Below, in pieces: positions 23,201 to 32,900 of a DNA stretch of 64,000 bases. The notes beneath the pieces were generated by a model. It made no database searches and was not told the origin of the DNA. It saw only the letters and a program-made list of their open reading frames with translations. The stretch is taken from positions 107,016-171,015 of the forward strand of contig CAMXCT020000393.1 in assembly GCA_947184155.2 (NCBI GenBank), in the 5' to 3' direction. Each line of letters starts with the position of its first letter. Position 1 is the stretch's first letter. This stretch comes from Cladocopium goreaui (lineage: Eukaryota > Sar > Dinophyceae > Suessiales > Symbiodiniaceae). A program made the translations under genes and the position numbers.

Positions 23201-26200
23201 AAAGGACGATGAAGAAATAAACGATGAAAGTAGACGTTCATCTCATTGAACATGGTGATTCTCGAACGGTACTTGGAGATTCAAGTATCATGCCAGTCCA
23301 AACCCTCATTGAGTCCTAGATCGGAGGGCCGTACAGGGGATATATTTCAATATGATCTGGGGATGGGCATGAGATAACTACACAGGGAACTACAGTTTTC
23401 CGCGGATTCGTTGAGCGTTTCGTGCCGCATCCTGTTTTTCCAATCGTCCTGTGGTGGGATCCCCCAAGAGGTGGAAACCTCCACGTGGAGTTGTACCGGT
23501 GCCAGATCAAGCAGTGACCCTTTTGTGTTTCCAAGCTGGGTTGATAGGACTAGGATCAACAGTCACGGTTGAACTAAACTGAACTGTCTAATATGAGCTA
23601 TAGTCAGACTGTACCCATTCTTTTTCAGAGGGCTTCTCCGATGCTCATCCCTTCCCTTCCAGGAACCCTTGAAATTCCCGGACTCCACCCGGGATCGGAT
23701 CACGATGATCTCCATCATGGTTGTCCCAAACTCAGCGATACAAAGAGCTGGGAAGCCTTAAATGGCTGCCTATTTTCAGCCATTTTGGGCTGTATATTTA
23801 GATATACTGTGATATACTAAGGATTTGAGCTGGGGTATATATATATATATATACGTAATTATATACATATATATATATATATATTAATTATATATATATA
23901 CACATATGTGTGTCTGGGTTGACCACTGTTTTGGTTGGACGTCTTTGGGGTGTTATTGTATGTTGCTTTCGCTGAGAGTTGTTGGCCCGTTTACTGCTGG
24001 GAAATGGTCCAATCGCCCAATGGGATGAATATTTTCCTACTTTTGGGGGGGTCCAGTGGAACCACCAGTCATGACCCCATGAACACTCAGGGTAAAGAAA
24101 CCGTGTGCAGCTGGTTTCTTTACACTGAATGTGTAGCTGCGCTTCCGGCGCAGACTTCCCACATTTTTCAGTGGGCAGTAGCTTTGAAAATCACTGGCGC
24201 TTGTTCAACGCCCGGTCACCTTTACAGCGATCATCCCTTTTCCAAAAGGGTTGTGATTTTCAAATCTACTGGGTGTCTCTTTCAACATTTCCCCCATTGG
24301 TAAACCAAATTCCATCCAACGTCCGCTTGTACAGCGGCTCAAGCGCTTGTGCAGCGCTACAACCCAAGTTGTCCCCGGCCCCTGAGTTTTGATGGAATTT
24401 GGTTTCCCTGCAATGGGCAGGCTCTGCTCGGCCAAGATGATGTCAATCTCACCTGCTTTCCTTAGACAGGGTTTACCTTTCAGCACCGCCACTATATTTC
24501 TTAAAATTATTTAATTCATCACAAGGCGTCAGCAAAGTCTCTTCAATATGATTCAAGTGTTTTGACGGCCAACCCCAAACACAGGGAAATAGCCTAGTAC
24601 ATGAATTCCATACTTTAAGATTTGTATTCCAAGAGCCAGATCTATTCAAAAACTTCATGCTGAGAATGGGATTGGTATCTCATAGGTTCACTATAGTTTG
24701 GATTAGTTTGGATGTTTTGTGTCATCACGCCCCCTGTCTGAAGGATTTGAAGAAAGTAATGGCTACATCCAAAAAAAAAAAACATTGGTTTGAAAGGAGA
24801 CTTTGTGGCCAAAAAAGATACGCCAAAGGGAAAACAAATGTGAAGCAACCCTTTGCACGAAACAACCTGGGAACATGAAAATGGATTATATATATATGTA
24901 TATATAATAAATAAATAAATAAATAAATAAAAAAGTAAATCATATATATATATTATATGTTAATGCAGAGTATCTCTTTTTTGGGCGGGTAACGGACTCC
25001 AATCTTCCAAGTCTACTTGGGTTTGAATTTTGCGGCGATCTGAGGATGGCTCCGGCTTTTTGATCGTGAACCGCGCAGAAGTCCGGGTCTCGGAAGATCT
25101 GAGTTGAGGGACACCCAAAATCCCTGCAGGTTGATGGTTGGAATTGAATATGATTTAACAATCAACAATGAGCGTTCAACCGCTATAAGTATTGATATTG
25201 ATGCAATGCAGGAATGATGGTTGGTTAATGATTAATCCCGGTTTATACTGCTACAAAGGGTACATGATGTCATGTGGACTGAACTAGCAATACCGAAATA
25301 TCTATGAAACTATCGATTCACACGTTGATGACGAAAGGTTTCGGGCACTGGCCTATGCCCTGAGGTGTCTGCGGATATCGAACCCCTGGAGTACACACCT
25401 AAGCCAGAGTGCGCTGCTAGAGGGCGCTGCTGGAGGGTGTTCCCTGGGCGGCAGTCAGTCTATTGGGCACCAATCTGGTTCCTGGGTTTCTGCCTCTGGG
25501 GAAGATAGTGTGAACATCAATTGTGAAGTCTGTCGAGTTGCACTGTTCTTTGTTCTTGGGCGGAACATCATGACATCTCATGACATCTCATGGAGTCTTA
25601 ACTCCGCAAATCATAGCTGCAAGATGGGGGTCCAAATTACAATTTGGTTTCAAATCCCGTGAAACTTGAAATATCTGTAGATATATCCATTACAATTTCC
25701 ATTACGAACCGGACTGAATCCACTTATAGTTTTCTTCCCTACAGTAGGGGGTCAGCAACGGGCCCCATCCTTTGCCAGGTACGAAGGTGTTTTCCAAACC
25801 TACAATGAGGAAGACGAGGCCTCCGCTCATCCAAAGATGGCGAAGGGTGGCCATGCGTTGTCATATATGTAATTATATATATATGGTTTGTTTTTTAATG
25901 TTTATATTATTTATTTTTGGTTTTATCCACTCTAGAGTTTTTTCCCTCTTTCTAAATAAAAAGTGCTGCATGATCTGCATGTCCTTCATCAGGTTCATCC
26001 CTTCATATTTATTCAAAGTTTCCTGATCCGTCGTTGTTACGAAAAATGTGTGTTGATGCTGAAACTCAACATTCAGGCTGTGGGAGAATCAAGGATCAGT
26101 GGTTTCTGGTTTTGTTAAGTGTTGGTGAAAATCCAACCAGGTTTGCATGCATTTAGTCTGATGTTGTTTGCTGGTCCAGTAATTTGACATGTTGTTCGAG

Positions 26201-27071
26201 TCTTTGTCTGCCCAGCTTGGGGTTTATATTAGCTAATTCCGCCGAATTCATATTCTAATTCCCTATAAAGATCTATGAAGTTATCATGAACAACTAATGA
26301 TTTCATCTAGTTCATCTATGTTAACCTTATTTCAAATCATGTTGCCCCATGGAGTTCCTCAAGATTCTCAAGTTTCTCCATGGCTGTTGAAGCCGTTGGC
26401 TTCACCCGTTGGATGCCGTTGGCTTCACCCCCTTCCACGGGGTGGTTGAAAGGTGGCCCTCTTGAAACGCTTCTTTCTGCTGATGCGCGAGACCTGTCCA
26501 CATGTCATGGTGCGCCCAGTCGCATTCGGTGGAGGATTTTCGTAGAACATGGGGCATCTGATAATGGGGCTTAACCATCAAAGACAAAGATGTCAACATC
26601 TGTGGAATATGATATATTGGAATGTGTTGTATGTATTGTTGGTAACAACATGCAACAGCTGCTTTATTGTGAAAAAATATGTTGTTTGCAGATGATTTTC
26701 CACGGGTACTTTGAGGTTTAGCCGGTACTCTAACCCCATGCACGCCTCCCACACCTCCCGTTGTCAGGTCAGTTTCAACGGCGACTTCTTTGACTATCCC
26801 TTCGTCCAGAATCGTGCCAAGGTGAATGACTGAAATGGCGTTTGGATCTTTAAAACTGATATTGCTGTAACTATTTCCCCTATGACATAAATTGTGGGAA
26901 ACTCTGAATTTCGATTTAAATATCCATTTACTGCCTGAGGTTGTGATGTTTTTCTGGGGTTTGGGTGCAAACAGCAGCACTTATAGTTGAGAAACGTTGA
27001 GAATTTCGAGCACCCGATGAACCAACCACCGTTAAAGTATGGCCTGTGTGGACCAAGACGGACCCGAGACG
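16485..27071 (+). CDS. POLE: DNA polymerase epsilon-like protein, N-terminal/exonuclease part (multi-exon)
   Basis: The catalytic subunit of DNA polymerase epsilon copies the leading strand and proofreads with a 3'-5' exonuclease. Firm exons are 21191-21316, 22436-22513, 23663-23719, 25365-25408, 25779-25818, 26453-26509 and 26768-26821, all phase-consistent. They read, in family order, an RxYDxPY...VGxWY-like segment, RIFAWDIECTK (Exo I), EPLKFPDSTRDRITMISIM, VSADIEPLEYTPKPE, YEGVFQTYNEEDE, VALLKRFFLLMRETCPHVM and FNGDFFDYPFV (Exo II). Two introns need unusual donors: GA at 22514 and GC at 25819. The exons at 16485-20583 are tentative N-terminal ones. The exon at 27038-27071 is weak. Exo III (YxxxD) and the palm motifs are not found downstream, so the gene is truncated, diverged, or spread over exons I cannot see. 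Confidence 0.75.
16980..18190. repeat. GCT/ACT triplet-repeat block bordered by GATCCATACC repeats
   Basis: Two imperfect GCT/ACT tracts (about 17095-17290 and 17670-18030) are bordered by copies of GATCCATACC at about 16980-17070, 17612-17637 and 18171. Several frames are open on both strands only because of the triplet composition. The middle part (17300-17600) is more complex and may be diverged repeat. Confidence 0.75.
18636..18708 (+). CDS. Candidate exon (PKFEKASSRARNRASG)
   Basis: The GC-rich island between AACAG and GCGTG|GTAAAA reads PKFEKASSRARNRASG then ASPRFFA, a basic, probably disordered stretch. It is phase-consistent with the exons at 16485 and 19001. Confidence 0.5.
19001..19084 (+). 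CDS. Candidate exon (SADPLTFDSPQKNTG)
   Basis: After GCGTCAG the frame reads SADPLTFDSPQKNTG and SAIDDIEAYGHP, ending at a strong donor, CCCA|GTAAGC. It is phase-consistent with its neighbours. The IDDIEAY part could correspond to the region before REYDVPYH in polymerase epsilon, but this is not certain. Confidence 0.55.
19339..19415 (+). CDS. Candidate exon (ILQNDPKAQAVTCLP)
   Basis: After ATCGCAG the frame reads ILQNDPKAQAVTCLP then LDLCRSLIGD, ending at GATA|GTTGCT. It enters with the two bases carried from 19084. No family motif is recognised. Confidence 0.5.
19781..19821 (+). CDS. Candidate short exon, frame unresolved
   Basis: A 41-base island between GATGACAG and GTTTG|GTTGCC. One frame reads ELYEHDVAYVNRV, resembling REYDVPYHVRV of polymerase epsilon. 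The phase-consistent frame reads TLRARCGVRESSL. Only one can be right. Confidence 0.4.
20235..20361. mobile_element. Family A inverted-repeat element
   Basis: TACCCTCCGGTAAATGAACA to TTACCAAAGGGTA. It abuts a second copy that begins at 20362. Confidence 0.75.
20362..20470. mobile_element. Family A inverted-repeat element (tandem neighbour)
   Basis: TACCCTCTGATAAACTAGCA to AAATTACCCGAGGGTA. An exon candidate follows within 8-16 bases. Confidence 0.78.
20479..20583 (+). CDS. Candidate exon (TGTIYVLRCACDTGRIG)
   Basis: Thirty-five codons read TGTIYVLRCACDTGRIGMM then SACLGAFPPIHDVFPK, ending at AAG|GTATTC. The acceptor lies 8-16 bases after the right edge of a family A element (20362-20470). 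It is phase 0 at both ends, so it can be included or skipped without a frame change. It has no polymerase epsilon motif that I recognise. Confidence 0.5.
21191..21316 (+). CDS. POLE: Polymerase epsilon exon before the exonuclease domain
   Basis: Forty-two codons after TTCCCAG read PSGLVEVTRNQLATSIED, then LYDTQCKLTELDMCGG and LLGRWACT, ending at ACC|GTGGGT. The second half lines up with the family stretch REYDVPYHVRVSID...VGxWYxV that precedes Exo I. Confidence 0.65.
22436..22513 (+). CDS. POLE: Polymerase epsilon exon with Exo I motif
   Basis: Twenty-six codons after GGTCAAG include KKPGLRIFAWDIECTK. The DIE motif carries the exonuclease metal ligands, and LRxxAxDIECTK is typical of polymerase epsilon. 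The reading jumps from TK to EPLKFPD in the next exon, so the donor is GA (AAG|GAGCCG). The sequence AGGAxCC occurs at both intron ends. Confidence 0.85.
23663..23719 (+). CDS. POLE: Polymerase epsilon exon (PLKFPD...MISIM)
   Basis: Nineteen codons after TTCCAG read EPLKFPDSTRDRITMISIM, the direct counterpart of APLKFPDAExDQIMMISYM in polymerase epsilon. It ends at ATG|GTTGTC, phase 0. Confidence 0.88.
25365..25408 (+). CDS. POLE: Polymerase epsilon exon (EYTPKPE)
   Basis: After CCTGAG the frame reads VSADIEPLEYTPKPE, matching VSxDIEDFEYTPKPEY. It ends with two bases at CCAGA|GTGCGC and continues exactly into YEG of the next exon. A short family segment (GQGYLIVNREI) between this exon and 23719 was not found. 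Confidence 0.85.
25779..25818 (+). CDS. POLE: Polymerase epsilon exon (YEGVFQTYNEEDE)
   Basis: After TGCCAG the frame reads YEGVFQTYNEEDE, matching YEGPFTVFNEPDE. The family continues VALLxRWFEHIRE, which is found in the next exon, so the donor here must be GC (GAG|GCCTCC). Confidence 0.85.
26453..26509 (+). CDS. POLE: Polymerase epsilon exon (VALLKRFF...CPHVM)
   Basis: Nineteen codons after GAAAG read VALLKRFFLLMRETCPHVM, corresponding to VALLRRWFEHIREVRPHIF. It ends at ATG|GTGCGC, phase 0. Confidence 0.88.
26768..26821 (+). CDS. POLE: Polymerase epsilon exon with Exo II motif
   Basis: Eighteen codons after TGTCAG read VSFNGDFFDYPFVQNRAK, matching VTYNGDFFDWPFVExRA. The NxxxFD element is Exo II. 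It ends at AAG|GTGAAT. Confidence 0.9.
27038..27071 (+). CDS. Weak candidate exon after Exo II
   Basis: After GTTAAAG the frame begins YGLCGPRRTRD, which could correspond to the HGL start of the next polymerase epsilon segment, with a donor at GACG|GTGAAG. The frame stays open further, so the end is uncertain. Confidence 0.35.
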
Positions 27072-29892
27072 GTGAAGGATCGGATCGTTGCGAAGTCTTC
27101 GTCGCCAGTGGCATGGCTAGGATCCAACTTCTGGAGTGTGGTATTTGTTAGCTCGGATGGTTCTCCCCTTGAGAACAGGTTGAAATATGTTGAAATATAT
27201 GTGATTTCTACATGCCCATTGGATCCCATTGGCTTCTCGGGCCCCAAATATCGGAGGCCTACAACTTGGATTGGTACGAAGAGGCAGGAAATGTGTCGAG
27301 TAGGTCAAGGATCGTTTAAGCGGTAGGGACAGATTCAAATTGGGGACAGATCCCAGTATTTGTTGCGCCACAAAATATGACGGAATCACCAAGAAACACA
27401 TGTAAGAACATATGGGTATGTCACTGGTCCAAGATTCCCTGCGTTGGTTGAAAGGAAAATGTGCAGGAACCCCAGAACCCCTATGCCTATGTTTCATGGC
27501 AACAAAAACATTGTTTCCCTCAACGTTTGCCATCTTGGTGGAACCTTGGCAGGTCGTAGCACACAAAAATATACAAAGGGGGACATAGAAGCTGGCATTC
27601 GAAAAGTTCCCCTTGGTATCTAGTCTAAGATGTGTCTTGTAATGGCACAAAAGTGGGGATGTCCAGATTAATTGCTTTGATATGCTTGACCGGAGGATAC
27701 AATTCAGGGCATTGATGACCGCTTTCGGTGAAAATTATCAGGAGCCCAGTTCCCCTGCAGATGGGCAGTTTCTTGGGAGGTATTATCTTATCAGCATAGC
27801 ATCGTATGATTTGTTGCTTTTTTTTGGGTACCCCGTACGTGGTACCCCCTAAAGAAAATCTTGGGTCTAGCAATCCGGGGTTGGAGTTGTGGCCTCCGAT
27901 CGGCCTTGTGTGGCTCAACGGCTGAACGTCGGCCTGAAAAATCCTCTAGGTGAACATTCAGTGAGCAGACTCGTGTTTGGTTGGTGATGCTTTATTTTCC
28001 ATCCAAGTTCTTTTTAAGCAATCAGACGCTGAGTTTTGGTTTGATCAAAATGACCTGGCCAACCAGCTTGTAGATGTAATATGATGTAATCAAAAAACTC
28101 AGCCTTTGGTTTACTGCACTGACTTCATTATATTTGTATATATTTGATCATCAGTAGGATCTCAAGCTTTGATCTCAATAGAATACGTCTTTTCCAACAT
28201 TAGAGGGGCACCTCTTTGAACAGCGCGGATCCAGTCCTCGCCATGGGTAGCCCCCATCCCATGGTTTGTCATATTTTTTCCCACTAGGTACCCTCTGGTA
28301 ATTTAACATAGCTATTGAAAATGGGCCATTTATAGTTGATTTACCTATTAAAGATGGTGATGTTCCATATGATGTTAGCTTACCAGAGGGTATCTCCCCA
28401 TTTCCAGTGTTTTTTTTAGAAAGAGATCAACAAACCGCGTTGGGCCTGCCGTGATGGACACTCTTCACAGTTAAGATCTGAGATGGGGCATGGATCACGG
28501 GTGGTTTCGCGGGTGGAGGGTGGGAGGAATCGCAAAGAGTGGGCCAGTGGGTGGTTCCGAAATGTATTCAGTCCGTTTCGGATTGGTGGATTTTGTAGAA
28601 TCTTGAAACTTCGGACCTTCGGACTATAGTGGTAGTCTTCGAGTCATTTTCGGGGCATATAGCTTAAAGATGTTTGTGCTTTAGATGTGGCTATTGCCGG
28701 GGCTCACTAAAGCCCTGAACTTGGTTCTTTCTGCAAACGGTGACTATGAGATGCTTGCAGCTTTCAATCTGTGGTTGGGCGTCCTTAGCTAGTCGTTCCA
28801 CGAATTCTTATATATATTGCTCTTTGGTGATACAGATGATTATACACGTGAAGAGGGACGATAACCAACTTTCTGTATCTTTCTTCCACCACGCTGTGAA
28901 CGCCTACAATTTCCTCACCTTTAGACCCTGGCTGGGGTGAATCCCTAGCGATCGCTGTTGACCTGGGTCTAAACTGATAGGATGTTTGTGGCTGATCTGC
29001 CACCTTTCGGATTCTTATACAGCACGATCTCGATTGAGATTTCCCAGCAAGGTTGTAAGGAAGAAGAGCGCCGTGCCGATTGTCTGCAGCTTTGATGCTG
29101 CGGCGCAGAATCAAGGAGCTCTATCATGTTCATACTCCCATTGTAGTTGCTGTCTCCCTGTGGCGACATAGTAGATGGCGGCAGCGGGGGAAATTGTAGC
29201 GTCATGCAATGCGATGCACGCGGCCTAGGGGATTCCAGCAGCTCCTTTGCTTCTGGCTGCAAGCAAAGTTGCACGGTGGCTTCCTGTTGCCGCTTTGCAG
29301 GCTGCTTTTGCGGTATGCCCGTGAGATCCTCTGGATAGCTCGGATCACGATATCTTTTTGTATGTAAACCATGCAGTTTGCCACTGGAGTGTCTTGGGGC
29401 AAAAGCTTGCTAACCATTTACTTAACCCATTTCTTGGCCCATCCAAGTACAAGCTGTTGGAATTCAGACAGCATCTCTGTTGCCACTAATTATCACTTAT
29501 TATGAATTGTAGCTAATTGTCGTATTCAGGCTTGAGCCTACAATTCTACCTGGCTGACTGGGTATTGGCCAGCATACTCAGACCTCAACACGCACAGGGA
29601 TTTTGATCATTTGTTGTTTGGCAATCATCCAATTCCAAACGCCCAGAATTGTATTTGTTGGCGTTTAGCCGCATGAGGGTAAGCCGTTTGATAAGTTTTA
29701 CGCCTGAAAACAGTGTCCGCAGGTTTTTAACTATACAGTCACTGTCGGGTTTTTGATGGATGTATCACTCCAGTTGGGTGAACATCAGTGAAACAGTGCG
29801 CGGAACTAAATAAACATAAAGATACATAAAGCATAGCCAACTTAAGAATCACTGTCAACAACCCAAGGCTTTCAAGCGGCCGAGCCTCCCAG
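27072..29892. other. Region without a supported exon
   Basis: This holds a family A element (28289-28392), ordinary intron-like DNA, and a compositionally distinct island at about 28690-29730. The island lacks TA repeats and has overlapping open frames of about 100 codons on the minus strand. None of those frames shows a motif I know. The palm motifs of polymerase epsilon were looked for here and not seen. Confidence 0.5.
28289..28392. mobile_element. Family A inverted-repeat element
   Basis: TACCCTCTGGTAATTTAACA to GCTTACCAGAGGGTA, intact, about 104 bp. Confidence 0.82.
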
Positions 29893-29968
29893 GCTGTAGC
29901 GATGGCGCGGATGCTGGGGACGAGGATGAGAGTGAGACAGGCCACCCCAAAAGGGACGTACGGAGGAC
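29893..29968 (+). CDS. Exon of unrecognised gene (acidic stretch)
   Basis: After CCCAG the frame reads CSDGADAGDEDESETGHP then KRDVRR, ending at GGAC|GTTGGT. It is embedded in a GC-rich island. Confidence 0.5.
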
Positions 29969-32900
29969 GTTGGTCTGCTGTTTTTTTGTCGGGAATGTTT
30001 TGAGGTAAACAAAGATGATAAACCAATGATATCCCATAGCTTTCCAAAACTAGAGAGGAGAAACTCAATGATAAAGTGGCTTGTAGACTTTTAAACAGTG
30101 GGGTTGATTATTAGGTTTGTGGTTTTTGGTTTGTCACATACAGATCCTGATTGGACTTATTTGCATATTAAGAAATTGTCAGGTGGGATACCGGGATACC
30201 TACTCAAACGTAGTAATAGTACTCAATAGGACAAGATGTAGTGACACTTGCACCCCTTCAAGTCCGCAATTTCAAAATTGAGATAGTAGAAAAGGCAAGG
30301 TCGAAAGTTTCTTGCCACACTTGTTCTATGTTTGAACAATGATTTTTTGGGTTGTACCGATACTTTTGCTGGTTTCAATGGTTTTGGTGGGAAGACAACT
30401 TTTGGACTTTCCATTTCTGGCCAGACAAATTTTACTTTCATTGGTCCAATCCTCAGTTCAGCCTAGAAAGCGTTGGCCATGGACACCTCTTGAACGGATC
30501 AAATGGGTTACCCCATGACTAAAGGTCACACAGGCAAACAGTGCTCGCCTTGAATCAGATAGAAACTTAGGAGGTGAATATGTTTGGGAAGTTTGAGGAG
30601 TCTCCGGTCATAAAGCTAGAATTCATTCCCTTTGCCCATACAATTCCTGTCCACTTATGCTCGTCCCATGCACGTTGTGGCCTGTGATTTTATTGCCAGG
30701 ACTTCGTCCCAACATATCCCAACCAATTGAAGTGTCAATGGCAAGTCCCTATATTTTATGTTTCTTTCTGGTGTGTAATCCCACTCCTGATGAACAAATC
30801 CCTAACCCGAGCCTATGACAGGTTTCAGGGTCTGCTCTGTGTCTTCGGATGTCTGTGCCCCAAGAAAGGTGGTCATGGTGGAAGGTGACGACCTATTTGG
30901 ATCCCGTTTTGATGGCTGCTTCACAGCCCAGGTAGAACTCAAAAAATCCTGGAGTATGGAGTGCGTGGTTATTACATGTTATGAACCACCTCGTGACTAT
31001 CTGAATGGAGATCCAAGATGATCCAGTCGCAATCCCTTCCCCTTAATGTTGTATACCCTTGACATGGCCCCGCAAAATGAATAAATCAGCATAAATCCAA
31101 TCCCAAACTATGCTTATTGATGTTTTTCAACATTAGGATACATTAGGGCAAAGGGATCAGGACTGGAACATGGTAGAAAATCGTCTCACCACTAACAAAC
31201 CATGACACCCAATCCATAAATCATGTCCGAAAAGAAGACCTCATCATCATCATCATCATCATCATCATATCGAATCATATCGAATCATCTCATTTTTCAC
31301 CATCCATTGAAAACTGCTAAAATCCATTTGGAATTTATATGGTTCCGATGGTTTTCATGGTGACGGTTGTACTGTATGAGTTTTATGGTTTCCATGATCA
31401 GGTCCCCGCCTTGCTGCGGAGCCTCTATGAAGCCCGCCGCTCAAGCGGAGAGGTGTCCTTCCTGTCAGGGAGACTCAGCGGAGACGTCACCAGGGAAGTC
31501 CCCAAGCTCGCTGGTTGGTTTACAGTGGAAAATCCCTACTAAAATGAATGATTTAGGGGTACCCCTATTTTAGGAACCCCATATATATATAATTATATAT
31601 ATATATATAAATATACATATTCACACGTCGAGATGAAAGATGATGAAATGTGATGAAATATATGAGCTTGCTGGAATATTCCCCTTGTGTTTGCTGGTTA
31701 GATCCCCGTCTATTGGATTAAATCCCTACGCGTAGAATCGTAGAATTTCTTCAGAATGGCCAATAGTCAAGTCCAAAGCAATGGCCGTGAGGAATTGAGT
31801 CCATGGGTGTGAGGCTTTTAACGAGCTCAAAATGATCAAAGCCCTAAGATGATGAGGTCACGTCAGCTTTGTGTGAATAGTTAGGTCATGGTACGGATGC
31901 TACCTCGCTCAAATGTCCATTCTGATGATTTTTTGAGGTATCCGCCATTGGACAAACCTGATTGCTCCCTTTTGTTCCCAATATTTTTCCCTTGTCACTT
32001 GTCTACTTTCTGCTTATTAAACATATTTAACATAGCTATGAACAATGGCCACTTTACAGATAATTGACCTATTGCAACATCAGTGATTTTCCCGTATAAT
32101 CGCCAGAGGCTTTTAGGCTCGAAGAAAACACACAAATCCAGTGACCAGCAGCGAACAAAGAGACAGGCTTTTAGAACAATTACAGTAATATCGATGGTGA
32201 CGTTCCATGGGTTTATCTATGTTTATCTCTTCAATGTTGGTTGGTCCGTTCAGAAAAAAAACACTATATAACTATAGTAGACTATAGTCTATGGTTATAT
32301 CTACTATAAATCCTATAGTTCAGCTACTTTTAATTAACTACAAAAACTGGAACACCAAAATCATCCAAAATCTTTGGTTCAGTGGTCAAATCACTATGTT
32401 TTTTCATGGTCAAGCCCCCATTCTTTCATGATATTATTGTACGGTCAAGCCTACTAAATCCCCACTAAATCCCCGTGAGATCCCCTATGAAATCACCATT
32501 AGGGCAGCATTTGTCATGGTGAAGCCACCCCTTGCGTTCCCATGGCCGTCTGCGAAGAGCTGCTACGACCCTTGCAGCGAGCGGTGAGAAGGCGCAAACA
32601 GAAAAGAACCAGGGACCCCCTGGAAAACTTGCAGTTTGCGACCTGGAAAATCACAATGTTTTGATAGGTAAATGATTGGAGCAAAGCTCACCAATGACAA
32701 TGGGCAACCAGACTTGCTAATGATGTTCCATTGGTTGAAACAACTTTTTGGGGTAACTGGGATGCATACGTATTTATGTTGACAAGAAGTATAGGACACA
32801 AGGTGGTGCCCCAGTTCGTTGGCAAAGTTGGTTGAACTAACTATTCAGGTTGAACAACAGGTGGAGCAATTATTCTGGTTGTAAAGTGCAAAACTATTCA

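Noticed and set aside
26402-26980. 192-codon minus-strand open frame
   Set aside because: It is the antisense shadow of two firm polymerase epsilon exons.
27117-27650. 177-codon minus-strand open frame
   Set aside because: No domain, no GC rise and no splice context; probably a chance frame.
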